Shown piece by piece: positions 1-10,597 of a stretch of DNA of 64,000 nt. A model generated the notes under the pieces. The model saw only the letters and a program-made list of their open reading frames with translations. It ran no database searches and was not told the DNA's origin. The translations under genes were made by a program, and so were the position numbers. The DNA is from Trifolium pratense (lineage: Eukaryota > Streptophyta > Magnoliopsida > Fabales > Fabaceae). The stretch's first letter is position 1; each line of letters begins with the position of its first letter. The stretch spans positions 33,406,838 through 33,470,837 of the forward strand of contig NC_060059.1 of the NCBI RefSeq assembly GCF_020283565.1, written 5' to 3'.

Positions 1-212
1 TGTGTTATTTTTCCAATTTTTTTATCTGTGTTGACGTTTCGGTGTCCGTGTCCATGTCGTATCCGGTGTCCGTTTCCGTGTTTGTGTCTGTGGTTCATAG
101 CTTGTGAGACACTGTATGAGAGAACTTATTGAAATTGTAATTTGTATAAGTTCAAAACTAAATTCAACAGAAAACATCTCTAAATTGAAGATTATGTTTT
201 TTTTTTACTTAG
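1..212 (+). other. Partial first intron of dioxygenase copy A
   Basis: Non-coding sequence just before the exon that starts at 213; the intron ends in a T-rich tract and TTAG. About bases 30-100 are a run of GTGTCCGTGTCC-like units, a low-complexity repeat. Similar GTGTC-rich sequence lies in the next intron at about 820-930 and near 17420. Exon 1 of the gene lies upstream of the window. Confidence 0.6.
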
Positions 213-1276
213 GGAAACAATGCAGGAGTATGCTAGGGAAGTGGAAAAGCTAGCATACAAGTTATTGGAGTTGATTTCATTGAGCTTAGGCCTAACTGGT
301 GACAAATACCATGACTGCTTCAAGAACCAACTAAGCATGGTGAGGCTCAATCACTATCCACCATGTCCTTCCCCTGATTTGGCACTTGGCGTTGGTCGTC
401 ACAAAGATTCTAGTGCTTTAACTGTCCTTGCACAAGATGATATTGGCGGCTTACAAGTTAAGAGAAAATCAGTTGGTGATTGGATTCCTGTTAAACCTAC
501 TCCTGGTGCATTTATCATCAACGTGGGTGACATTGTTCAGGTATGTTTTTCCAACAATACCTGAGTTCGAATTATATATTAGTCGAATTTTGTCGGTGAC
601 ATTGTTCAAGGACAGATCAATTTGGAAGAATCCGAGTTCGAATCTTGACTAAAACAATCTTGGGTCAGACTTCACTTACCTTCCGGTAGAACTTCAAATT
701 ACCAAAGTCACTTTTCTCTAGAAATTGGAGGCTTAAGACAAAGAAAAACTTTAAATTGAGTCATTACTACTTCCTTGTTGTTATATGCTATGTAGCACCG
801 ATATTTCATATCGAATTTGTGTTTGGTGTCCGACAAGCGTTGGTGTCTGACACCACACATGTATTTATTTATATTCAACTATTCTATTTTTTCAAAATAT
901 TATCAGTCTCAACCTGTCGATGTCTGGTATGTATGTATCTTTGCTTTGGAGGTTATATGATGTTTTGTTCATTTCATTCAATTGGTTCCATCTGAATGTT
1001 GTTTTGTTTTTTCAGGTTTGGAGCAATGACAAGTATGAGAGTGTAGAACACAGGGTGGTAGTAAACACAGAGAAAGAAAGATTTTCCATTCCATTCTTCT
1101 TTTTCCCAGGTCACCATGTTATGGTGAAGCCAGCAGAAGAGCTAGTGAATGAGCAAAATCCTGCAAAATATAAACCATACAATGTTGGTAAATTCTATGC
1201 TAATAGAAACCGTAGTGATTTCAACAAACGTGAGGTTGAGAATATCCAAATTCATCACTTCAAGATCTTGGATTAG
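213..1276 (+). CDS. 2-oxoglutarate/Fe(II)-dependent dioxygenase, copy A (5' end outside window)
   Basis: Exons 213-540 and 1016-1276 are visible; exon 1 must lie upstream. The first visible exon enters at the same codon phase as exon 2 of copy C and has the same length (328 bp). The protein has the double-stranded beta-helix signature of plant 2OG dioxygenases. The iron ligands are H-x-D in GRHKDSSALT and the distal His in SVEHRV. The 2-oxoglutarate-binding R-x-S is in ERFSIPFF. The C-terminal exon ends IQIHHFKILD and is followed by a stop. These enzymes hydroxylate or desaturate small molecules in the cytosol, and this branch is often annotated as flavonol-synthase-like or At3g19000/At3g19010-like. 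The substrate cannot be read from the sequence. No break is seen in the two exons, so the copy is probably functional if its first exon is intact. Confidence 0.9.
590..742 (+). repeat. SINE-like repeat, family 3, in intron of copy A
   Basis: The stretch carries GAGTTCGAATCTTGACTAA, then CTTGGGTCAGACTTCACTTACC, then a GAACTTCAAATTACC-like block. The same order of blocks recurs at 35165-35345 and 54770-55030, and in reverse at 1310-1372. The GTTCGAATC core resembles a pol III B box, which suggests a tRNA-derived SINE. This copy is degraded. Confidence 0.5.
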
Positions 1277-2399
1277 CTATATAAAATATTAGCTCTTTTT
1301 TTTTTTTTTTTAAAGTCTTAGGCATCCCCTTTCTATGGAAAGGAACTCCGGTAATTCGAGTTCGACCAAGTAATAAATAAAGTTTGACAAATGATTGTTT
1401 TCATATCCCTATTATCCAATGATAGAATAGAAATATAAATTAGACGATACTAACTTGATCTATATTTGAGTTGCATATATGCAAAAACTTTGAGTATGGA
1501 TGTATGTTTCATCGTCGCCTCCGATAGTTGGTTAGAAGGCGATCATGCATTGCCAACCACCTAAAGGTTTGAATTTTGTGCTGTCCTTTCCAATTTCATA
1601 TCATGGTCCAATCTCCCTCTATCCGGTGTACATTCTGCCATTGCAAGTCATAAGCACTATGAGTATGACGAATAAAATGACAAAAATGCTATGCTAGAGT
1701 TTAGCCCTTGGGTTCGGTGTCTCTAGGTGTAGGAAGGGCAACCAACTAGTACACGATGTTGGGCGAAAAATTATCATTTAGGAAATTAAGATCCCAGTTA
1801 CCTTCATTCGTTAAAACATCTTTCACATTAAGAGTCGAGTCAATCAACTTATTGGTAGCCTTTGTCATGTGACCATCTATCCATCTAGAAAGTTTGTCTG
1901 ATTACCATCTAGTTACAAAACCATATGCCGTTGGAATTGGTCCCAAATACATGCAAGACAAATAGTTTGGACTATTAATCATATTCCCATAGCATCTTCA
2001 TAAGAAAACTTATGTTCGTCCGGTGAAGATTTCTTATTTCCAAATTAATAAATGTTTTGTTCATATACTAATCAATAAACAGTTTCATATTAGTACCAAA
2101 TTTCTAAAATAGTTTAATATTAAGTTATATATTTAAGTGAAATATATTTTTTTTAAATGACCATATTGACTCTTAATAAATATGACTTGACCAAATTGAG
2201 TCTCAATTTTAAATTTACATTGTCCATTAAATTACAAAAACATCCACATTAGTTGTATTTATTATGATTATTACTATAGTTTATAAACATGTGACAACAT
2301 ACAACAAAGAGCTAAGAAAAATCTGTGTTCTTCACATATCTTAAAAATTCCATCAACTAGAAGTGTTTTCTTAGAAAACAAGGAACCAAAAAACCAGAC
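1277..2399. other. Intergenic spacer between dioxygenase copies A and B
   Basis: A poly(T) run follows the copy A stop near 1300. At 1310-1372 there is a reverse fragment of the family 3 SINE-like repeat (GGTCGAACTCGAATTACC on the minus strand). The rest to 2399 is AT-rich with no coding stretch I can support. The last few hundred bases should contain the old promoter of copy B. Confidence 0.5.
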
Positions 2400-2999
2400 A
2401 TGGGAGACATTGATCCATCTTTCATACAATCCACAGAACACCGTCCCAAATTATCTACCTTTGTAGAAATTGATCATGAAATTCCAATCATTGACCTCTT
2501 AGAAAAAAGTCAACAAAACCTCATCTCAAAGATTGGCAAAGCATGTGAAGAATGGGGATTCTATCAAGTAATCAATCATGGAGTTCCTTCTGAGGTTAGC
2601 ACAAAGGTTGAGATTGAAGCCAAGAAGTTTTTTGAGCAAATTAAAGCTTAGAGGAAAAGAAGAAAGTGAAAAGAGATGAAGTTAATGCTATGGGATATCA
2701 TGATGCTGAGCATACTAAGAATATAAGGGATTGGAAAGAGGTTTTTGATTATCTTGTTGAGAATACTACACAAGTTCCTTTTTCTCATGAGCCACATGAC
2801 TTGGAACTAAGGACTCTCACTAATCAATGGCCACAACACAATACCCTAATCATTTTAGGTAATCTTAATATTAGCAAATGATTGCAAGTATATTAAATTA
2901 AATAGATAAAATTCCTCCATTTGGATTATATTTGAATTACCTTCATTTCTAAATGTGTGTGTTTGGGTAAACTAATAGGAAATTTAATTGCAAACATTT

Positions 3000-3250
3000 T
3001 TGGGTCACTTTAATAAATTTTAAAAGTTTTGGGTCAAATTTAAAATTTAAAAATAGGGAACAATTTGCAATTTTAAAAATGTAAAGGACCAATTTGAAAT
3101 TTTTAGTGGCCAATTTGAAATTTTAGAAAAATTTAGGGGTCAAATTGCACTTTTGAAAACATTTACAGGGGTCAAATTGAAAATTTTGAAACATATGGGG
3201 GAATGAATTTCAAATTCTTACATTTTAGGTGTAATTTAAAATTCCTTAAA
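3000..3250. repeat. Degenerate short tandem repeats in intron 1 of copy B
   Basis: About six imperfect units of roughly 30-40 bp, each containing a variant of GGTCAAATTGAAATTTT, lie head to tail. This looks like slippage expansion of an AT-rich motif. No coding or structural role is visible. Confidence 0.55.
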
Positions 3251-3415
3251 TTTAGCTTCGAGAAATACTTCATGAATTCTCATCATTTTGAAAATTCTCT
3301 AAATTTATAATCCAAACAAAAAAAAAAACTTATAAAAATTTAATCTTTGAAAAGTTATTTTATCTCAAAATCCCTTATCCAAACACACTCAGTTCTTTCA
3401 CATCTTGAAATTGAG

Positions 3416-3898
3416 TATTGGGCTATAAGCGGAACCTCACTGGGTTAGATCAACATATTTGATTGAGAGCAACCACACACGTGACTTTTGACACCACACT
3501 TGCACCCAAAACTTTAAGACATTGGGTTTTTATGGGTTTTCTTTGCTCAACTTCAACTTTGTCAACCAATGTGAGATTTTAACTCACACATGATAGATCT
3601 CAACATATCTCCTTAAGTGTGATTTTCTCCGCGCATATACTGTTCAATACCACTCACTTTTTGTTCCCCCATCTAGTCGAACCAGACTCTAATGTCACTG
3701 TTGGGCAGTAGTAAGGGGGAGTCTCACTGGGTTAGATCAACACATTAGGCTAAGAGTAACCACACAAGAGTTTTTTAATACGACACTTGCACCCAAAACC
3801 TTAACGCATTATCTTTGTGGGTTCTCACCTATATGTTACTCAATTTCAACCCTTTTTAACCAATGTGGACTTTAACCCACACTTGGTAGATCTCAACA
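3416..3898 (-). mobile_element. TRIM-like short LTR element with 5-bp target duplication
   Basis: Two direct repeats of about 190-200 bp (3416-3605 and 3699-3898) flank a 93-bp middle. The element is bracketed by TTGAG at 3411-3415 and TTGAG at 3899-3903, a 5-bp target duplication as LTR elements make. Read on the minus strand, the LTR begins TGTTGAGATC and ends GCCCAACA. It is followed by a stretch resembling the tRNA-Met primer site (TGACATTAGAGTCTGGTTCG against the usual TGGTATCAGAG). There is no coding capacity, which fits a terminal-repeat retrotransposon in miniature. It lies in the first intron of pseudogene copy B. Confidence 0.75.
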
Positions 3899-4138
3899 TT
3901 GAGATTCCATTGTTCATTAATTTTTTTGAGTGAAGAGGGAGAAAGTAGAGGAACTAGAGAAGCAATTTTGAGTGGTTTTATTAAATCTCTTATTCAATGG
4001 AAGAGAATATGAAGTTGATAGAAATTATCATTATTCTTTGTGATCTCTTGGAGTTAATTTCTTGAAACTTATCTGATCTCTTTTTTTATAGTAAATCAAA
4101 GAATTGTTCTCTCTCTCTCAAACGTAGTCCGTTCTCTT

Positions 4139-4270
4139 TTTTATTGGTCAAGTAGCCTAGTTAGTGGCTAGAAATTCTACTTTAAAGGGGAATAAATAGA
4201 GTGTCCTGGGTTTGAACCCTAGCTCCTACATATATAATTCGATGTCCATACCAACTGAGCTAAGCTCCGT
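4139..4270 (-). repeat. tRNA-derived SINE, family 1
   Basis: On the minus strand it reads TTAGCTCAGTTGGTATGG (A box) and, about 40 bases on, GGGTTTGAACCCAGG (B box), then a tail including TAGGCTACTTGACC. Related copies are at about 5047-5150, 6440-6560, 9840-9960, 53410-53495, 59060-59180 and 61185-61258. A tRNA-like promoter with a shared non-tRNA body is the signature of a SINE and not of a true tRNA gene. Confidence 0.7.
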
Positions 4271-5046
4271 ATTCCATTCTTTATTAAGAACACCATAAAT
4301 GTTTAATATCTTGGAACTCATTGGACCGAACTAAATAACAAATTTCTTGGTGTTATTTTTCTTCTTATATGTTCTTGTTATTTGCTTTGTTGATTTGTGC
4401 TTTTACACTTAGGTTGTTAGAATCGTTATTGCTTGGATTGCATAGAACTTTTGCTCCACTTTTATTATTGTTTGATTGAACAAGAGGTTTAGAATTCACA
4501 ACAATACGGATGTCTTCAACATCGATCATATGAAATCAAACTCACTCATCATGAATAATGTAAAAATTAAATTAAACCAAAAAACCTCTCTATATTGAAG
4601 ATAATATTTTTCTTAGGGAAACAATGGAGGAGTATGCTAAAGAAATGGAAAAGCTAGCATACAAGTTATTGGAGTTGATTTCATTAAGTTTAGGCCTAAC
4701 TGGTAAAAAATTCCATGACTGCTTCAAGAATCAACTAAGCATGGTGAGGCTCAATCATTATCCTCCAAGACTTGGTGTTGGCCGCCACAAGGATTCTAGT
4801 GCCTTAACTGTCCTTGCACAAAGTGATATTGAAGGCTTACAAGTTAAGAGAAAATCAGTTGGTGATTGGATTCCTGTTAAGCCTACTCCTGGTGCATTTA
4901 TCATCAATGTGGGTGACATTGTTCAGGTATGTTTTTCCAACAAAATACAAATAAGTATTTTATTTTTTGGATGCAAGGATAATATGTTTTAGACTGTTGC
5001 CTAATTGTATATGACTCATTCACTAATAAGTAGGCATACTCTCGTC

Positions 5047-5150
5047 CCTAGAAGTTAGCTCAGTTGGTGGAACATTGCATTATATATGCAGGTGGTCGGC
5101 GTTCGAACCCTGGTCATCCCAATTATCCACTTTAAGGGTTTGGTTGGTTC
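5047..5150 (+). repeat. tRNA-derived SINE, family 1 (5' part)
   Basis: TTAGCTCAGTTGGTGGAAC (A box) and GCGTTCGAACCCTGG (B box) are about 40 bases apart, followed by ATCCCAATTATCCACTTTAAGG as in other copies. It lies in the second intron of pseudogene copy B. No tRNA fold is completed 3' of the B box, so it is not a tRNA gene. Confidence 0.7.
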
Positions 5151-6439
5151 AAAGTAGATGAAGGGGAGGAGAGGGAAGATGAGGGAATATTATCGTTCTC
5201 AACCTGGATATCTGTGTATTTGTGCTTAAGAAGTTAAAAGTTGTTTTGTTCAATTGGTTCAATCACAATGTTGGGTGTTTTTGTTTTTTAGGTTTGGAGC
5301 AATGACAAGTATGAGAGTGTGGAACACAGGGCGGTAGCAAACACAAAGAGAGAAAGATTTTCAATTCCATTATTCTTTTTTCCAGGTGATCTTGATGAAC
5401 AAAGAGAAGTCTTCGTGTTGACCAAAAAGAAGTCTTCGTGGGCTGCTTCACAATTGGATCTTGCTCCACGGTCCGAGAGAGGATTTCCTCAACGATTGGG
5501 TGTTTTAGGTCCAATCCAGAACAATAGGGAAGAAGAGTGCTTTGAGAGAAATAAAAATTAATTTTTATAGGTTTCTTTCGTTAAAAAGAAAAAAACAAAA
5601 GTATAGTCCACCAATTTAAATGATCATTTATTTTTCTTCGCATTACAAAATTCCCCTAATATGTAAATATAGAAAATTGTATTTAAAGAACCTCAATATA
5701 AGAAATCCAGTGTTTTAAACATATTTATCTCAAGTGAAAGAAATCCACGATAAGAAGCAAGTCTCTCACAACCTAACATTTCATGTTTTATAATAGTCTT
5801 AAAATTAAAAAATATATTAATCATAATTTCTTTTTTGTTATTTCATACGACTGATCTCTCACATCATGTTAATGATTTAATTCTCAATCTTTTCAGGTTC
5901 TCCTCTCTTCCTCTCTCTTTCAAAATCTTAAAGAGAGGTTTAGCTCAATTATTAGATGCTTGAAATTGATATATGGCTAAAAAAATTATATACTCAATCA
6001 CTTAAAATTGACATGGCTAAACAAATTATTTACCCAACCATCATTTTTGTTAAATGATTGGATTAAATGGTGATGTCCAATCATGATGATAATAATTGCC
6101 GTATCCTTAAAGTAACATATTTTTCCATCATTTAACTATGATAAAAGGATGATTCCTACTACTATGATTGCCCAAATATATGTTACTGTAAAGCATGTGA
6201 AAGATATTTCACATAATCTTTTATCATTCATTATTGCCAAACATAACCATACAAATATGCATGACAATACAAAAATACTTATACACTTAGTCCCGTTTTT
6301 CAGTTTTTGGATATTCTTGTTGTGGTAAACCAATATTAATTATGTTATAGGTGTTAGTAAATGACAAAACATTGCTAATCATTTTTAGTGAAATTTTTTT
6401 CTCATCTATATTTTTGCAATTCACACTAATCGAACTTGA

Positions 6440-6560
6440 GATCATATTTTGTCAAGTAATTTAATGGTTAGGATTTCACCTTTAATTAAGGTCAATAAGT
6501 GGAGAGTTCGAGGTTTGAATCTCGACTCCTATATATAAAATGTGATGTTTCTACCAACTA
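6440..6560 (-). repeat. tRNA-derived SINE, family 1 (degraded)
   Basis: Minus-strand order is TAGTTGGTAGAAACATCAC, GAGATTCAAACCTCG, then ACTTATTGACCTTAATTAAAGG. This parallels the copies at 4139 and 5047 with many substitutions. Confidence 0.55.
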
Positions 6561-6935
6561 AATTAAGTTCAGGAGAACAGCTTGAGGCCATCTTTAAATG
6601 TCAAATTCAATTTCACTTGGATGAATGTAATGTTGGTTGTCATAAACTGGTGTTTATTTTATTTTCATAAATATAATTTAAGAAATTTGAGTCTCAAAGG
6701 TCGACTAGAGAAAGTTTCAAGATTCAAAAAATATTTATAAAGTCTATATATACATATTATCCACTGACAATCTGACAATATCTTCGCATTAACTTTCAAA
6801 TTCCAACTAAGTACATTTTTATCAACTGAAACAACTTTCGTTTGCAAATAATATTTATTAATTATTCGAATTGTTGGCTCTATTTATTCTATCAACAACA
6901 TATTTAACCTTGTTATTGTATAGGTTAACTTTGCC

Positions 6936-7142
6936 ACGTGGATTGGCTTGGTGGTGAAGACTTGAATCTTTTGAATTTTTTTTCTCTCAAGTTTGAATCA
7001 TTTCGATTTCACTTTCTATGTTGGGTCTGTCTATACAGAACAAAAAAAATTATGTCTTTAAGTGGACCCCACAAATGAGCGGTGGAATTGATGTCCTTCG
7101 AATTAGTCGATTCTTGATCCAGATACCTAGTATTAAAAAAGA
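6936..7142 (+). repeat. SINE, family 2, in front of dioxygenase copy C
   Basis: It contains GATTGGCTTGGTGGTGAAG (A-box-like), then GGTCTGTCTATACAGAACAA, AAGTGGACCCCACAAATGAG, GCGGTGGAATTGATGTCC and a final AGATACCTAG. The same ordered blocks occur at 17815-18005 and 29538-29758. It ends about 145 bases before the copy C start codon and next to its TATA-like run. Confidence 0.65.
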
Positions 7143-7168
7143 GAATTTAACTTCAAATTTTCAAAGTC

Positions 7169-7187
7169 TATATATATATATATATAT
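7169..7187 (+). promoter_or_regulatory. TATA-box region of dioxygenase copy C
   Basis: An uninterrupted TA run lies about 100 bases upstream of the ATG at 7288, a normal distance for a plant TATA box with a 60-70 base leader. It begins just after the SINE at 6936-7142. Confidence 0.5.
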
Positions 7188-7287
7188 TTGGACACCAACA
7201 CCAATATGTCACAGCCACAACAACACTCTTCCACTAATATTACTACCACTTAATAATTTAACATTTCTTTAAGAAATCATCATAACC

Positions 7288-10200
7288 ATGGTAGAGATTG
7301 ATCCAGATTTCATTCAAGCACCAGAACACAGACCAAAACTAAATGTCATAGAAGCTGAAAACATTCCAGTAATAGACCTATCACCAATATTAAACAATTC
7401 TATTGAAAAAGACCCTTTAGTTTTTGATGAACTTGTGAAGAAAATAGGAAATGCATGCAAAGAGTGGGGATTTTTTCAAGTGATCAATCATGGTGCTCCA
7501 CTTGAAAGTAGGCAGAAGATTGAATCTGTTGGGAAGAAATTCTTTGGACAAAAATTGGAAGAGAAGAAGAAAGTTAGAAGAGATATTGTTAATGTTATGG
7601 GATATTATGAAACTGAACATACTAAAAATGTTAGAGATTGGAAAGAAGTGTTTGATTTTACTGTTGAGGAACCTACTTTGATTCCTGCTTCAATTGATCC
7701 TCATGATAAAGAAGTTACTCATTGGTATAATCAGTGGCCAGAGTTTCCACCAGAGATGAGGTAACTTGATCAATTTAGTCCCCTTGTTCATTTTTTTATT
7801 GTGTTAGATCATCTGATTTTTAGGCGAAGAGACTTTGATAATCTGAAATTCTTCAATCGAAAGTTAATAAAGTCTGACTAATGATCAATGAAATATTAAA
7901 TAATTTAAAAAAGTTATGAAAACTTATAGGATTTGCCAAATCTATAAGAAATTTTAAAATGACATTGACGAATTTTAATATTTTTTTGTCTTAAAATTTT
8001 ATCAACGAAATTTAATATTTTCTTTTTACGTTTGAAATAATGACTTAATTGATATTTGTTTGATTAAAACAACAGAAAATAAAGATATAATAGTATTGTC
8101 GTCGGTCATTGGAAATTTAGATAATTTTAAGCATTGATTCACGGTGGATCACTTATCAAGGTGGCCCACTATAGCATATTCGCCATCTTCCAACATAATT
8201 TTGAATTAATTTGTCAAATATTTAGTACCTAAATATGTAGAGCAGTGCTATACAGCACGACACAATTGGATGCACGACACGCACGACACAAGTTGCCACG
8301 CGTATTTGAATTTCTATAGTAGAGTAATTTTCATGGTAATTGTTATCTAGTAGTATGCTATCTAGTATTTTTCTATTAAAAAATGATTTATGCACTTTTG
8401 TGTTTTGAAGTTCAGTGTTTTACCATCAAGGCAGTGATGGTAACAACAATTATAGCAACCTGATTTTGGCACCGTTTAGTAAAATTAAATTATAAGTTAT
8501 GTTATTGTTGATAAATTATTTTTTAGCCAGTAGCTGAAAAGTTATTGAGTTAAAGAAAAGTATTTGATAAATTTAGTTATAGTAAGTACAAAATTATATA
8601 AAAGCATAAGGTAGTTTTTTGTGAGTGAGTAATTATTTTTATGAGTGTGTATTTTATTATAAAAAAATAAAGAAATTAAAATAATAAGGTTAAAATTGAA
8701 ATGAAAGGTAATAATCAATAATTTTCAAACGCTATTTGAAATAGCATTTAAAAAATTATAAACTAGTGAAAAAAACTTGTTATCAAACACTTTTAATTTT
8801 TTTTTTATAAGAACAAACACCTTTAATTTTATGAAACAAACTTATAAGCTAATATAATAAACTATGACCCCGTTTGTATTAGCTTATTTTTGAGCTTATG
8901 CAGTATAAATTAGATTTTATGCTTTTTTATAAATTCACACTAGTAAAAATTGTATTTTTATAAACTATTTTATCATAAACTACTTTGAGAAACTTATAAT
9001 ATTACACAAATAGTTACAAATAAGCTAATACAAACGGAGCCTATAAGCCAATATATTTGTGTTACCAAATAGTTATTTTAGGATTTATTTTGAAGAAATT
9101 ATTTTATGTTATTTCAAAAGCCAACAATTAAACCAAAGCTTCCTATAAAAAAATCTGTTCTCAAGAAAATAAAAAATTAAAGCAAAAGCTAAGTTAATAA
9201 CATTAAAAAGAGAAAATCTGCCGTCGTGCAAATGTGACGAAGCGCTATTCGTATTCTTGTGCGTAATATAAGATTATGACATTAAATATTTATTTATGTT
9301 ATACAGAGAGACATTCCAAGAATATGCTCAACACATGAAAACACTAGCACTCAAGATAATGGAACTAATTGCCCTAAGCTTGGGATTACCCCCAAAAAAA
9401 TTTCATGATTTTTTCAAAGATGAAACAAGTTGGATAAGACTCAACCATTATCCACCTTGTCCAAATCCTGACATTGTTTTAGGATGTGGTCGTCACAAAG
9501 ATTCTGGTGCTTTAACTGTTCTTGCTCAAGATGAAGTCAGTGGATTAGAAGTGAGGAGAAAATCTGATGATGAATGGGTTCTTGTTAAGCCTTTACCTAA
9601 TGCTTATATTATCAATGTTGGTGATGTAATTCAGGTACTATATACTTCTTAATAATCAATTCTATAAAGTACTATAATTAAGAGAATAAGCTAAAAATTG
9701 TTCTCATGTTTTGTTGAGACGCAAATCAACTTACTAATATGATCCATTAATCCAAACTTAAGTATGTACTAATTAACTCAAAGCGAGATTTCAGTAGGAT
9801 ATTTTTTTCGTAAATACAATGTCGGAAGCATCATTTTCTTTTGGTCAAATAATTTAGTGCTGGAAATTTCTATTTTTTTTAAAGTAAATAAGTGGGATGA
9901 TCAAATTCAAACCCAACTCCCTACATTTATATAATGCAATAATCAGGCTCAGACCCACACATACCTACTTGTATTGATAATATTATTGAGATTGAAAAGT
10001 GGCACTTCGCAGTGGCTGCTGTCTGCCACCACCACACTTATAAATATTAAATTACTAATATAATAATATTTAAATTTTTTCTAAACTACCATTTGATTAT
10101 TTAGAGATATTTATCCAAAAAAAACAATGAGATCATTATGCATGTGAAATAGTTACATATTATGTTGTCAGTCACATGCATATCTACTTATATGACATGT

Positions 10201-10597
10201 TCTCATTCGTTGTTGGATAAATAGTCTTCAATTATTAAGAGGAAGAGTAAACCTCACCCTTATTTAAATATTTCTAAACTATTAAAAAATAAAAATTGGG
10301 CTAGTGAAAAAGAAGAGATAATTAATTATTGTACCGCAGGTTTGGAGTAACGATGCATACAAGAGCGTTGAACATAGAGTGATGTTGAACACAGAAAAGG
10401 CAAGGCTTTCATATCCATTCTTTCTCTTTCCAGCACACTACACCATGGTGGAACCTTTAAAAGAGCTCACAAATGATCAAAATCCTCCCAAATATAGACC
10501 TTATAATTGGGGCAAGTTTTTAGCTACTAGAAAACGTAGCAATTTCATGAAACTTGATGTTGAAAACATCCAAATACATCATTTCAGGATTAATTAG
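7288..10597 (+). CDS. 2-oxoglutarate/Fe(II)-dependent dioxygenase, copy C (complete)
   Basis: Three exons, 7288-7760, 9307-9634 and 10340-10597, join to 1,059 bp and encode 352 aa, the usual family length. The N-terminal DIOX_N region (about 1-150) includes IPVIDLSP and WGFFQVINHG. The catalytic half has the HxD iron site in GRHKDSGALT (His221, Asp223), the distal ligand in SVEHRV (His279) and the 2-oxoglutarate anchor R-x-S in ARLSYPFF (Arg289, Ser291). All introns are GT-AG, and the splice phases match copies A and B. The enzyme is expected to be cytosolic and to oxidise a small metabolite using 2-oxoglutarate, O2 and Fe(II). The family includes flavonol-synthase-like and other specialised-metabolism oxygenases, and the substrate is unknown. 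It is the only copy in the array shown to be complete here. A SINE lies directly upstream. Confidence 0.93.
7761..9306 (+). other. Large first intron of copy C
   Basis: 1.5 kb of AT-rich intron. It holds a MITE at about 8866-9041 (listed separately). Nothing else coding or clearly repeated is seen. Confidence 0.6.
8866..9041. mobile_element. MITE with terminal inverted repeats in intron 1 of copy C
   Basis: The left end CCCGTTTGTATTAGCTTATT is mirrored at the right end by AATAAGCTAATACAAACGG. The element is about 175 bp and non-coding. The CCCGTTTG-type ends and small size fit a hAT-like MITE. A clean 8-bp target duplication was not found. Confidence 0.65.
9840..9960 (-). repeat. tRNA-derived SINE, family 1 (degraded), intron 2 of copy C
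   Basis: Read on the + strand it has TTTAGTGCTGGAAATTTCTA, AAATAAGTGGGATGATC, TTCAAACCCAACTCC and ATATAATGCAAT. This is the reverse-complement order of the family 1 SINE with clear divergence. Confidence 0.5.

Larger units (their letters stand above)
2400..5561 (+). pseudogene. 2-oxoglutarate-dependent dioxygenase, copy B (decayed)
   Basis: Exon 1 starts at 2400 (MGDIDPSFIQ) and follows copies A and C closely until about 2640. A net 4-bp change then shifts the frame and gives TAG at 2649-2651. The homologous reading (EEKKKVKRDEVNAMGYHD) resumes in another frame from 2651. The end of exon 1 near 2858 also differs from the PPEMR end seen in copy C. Exon 2 is 4617-4926. It keeps the H-x-D site but lacks 18 bp where copy A has CPSPDLA. 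Exon 3 starts at 5292 and keeps SVEHR and the R-x-S, but after FFFPG near 5385 it runs into unrelated sequence with a stop at 5561. About 55 C-terminal residues of the family are lost. Three independent lesions make a working enzyme very unlikely. It sits between copies A and C, so it is a dead member of the tandem array. Confidence 0.88.

Noticed and set aside
5050..5120. A true tRNA gene
   Set aside because: A and B boxes are present, but no acceptor stem closes the structure, and the same body recurs elsewhere in the window; it is a SINE.
5263..5514. Minus-strand open stretch over exon 3 of copy B
   Set aside because: It lies opposite a recognisable dioxygenase exon and has no domain or start context; shadow frame.
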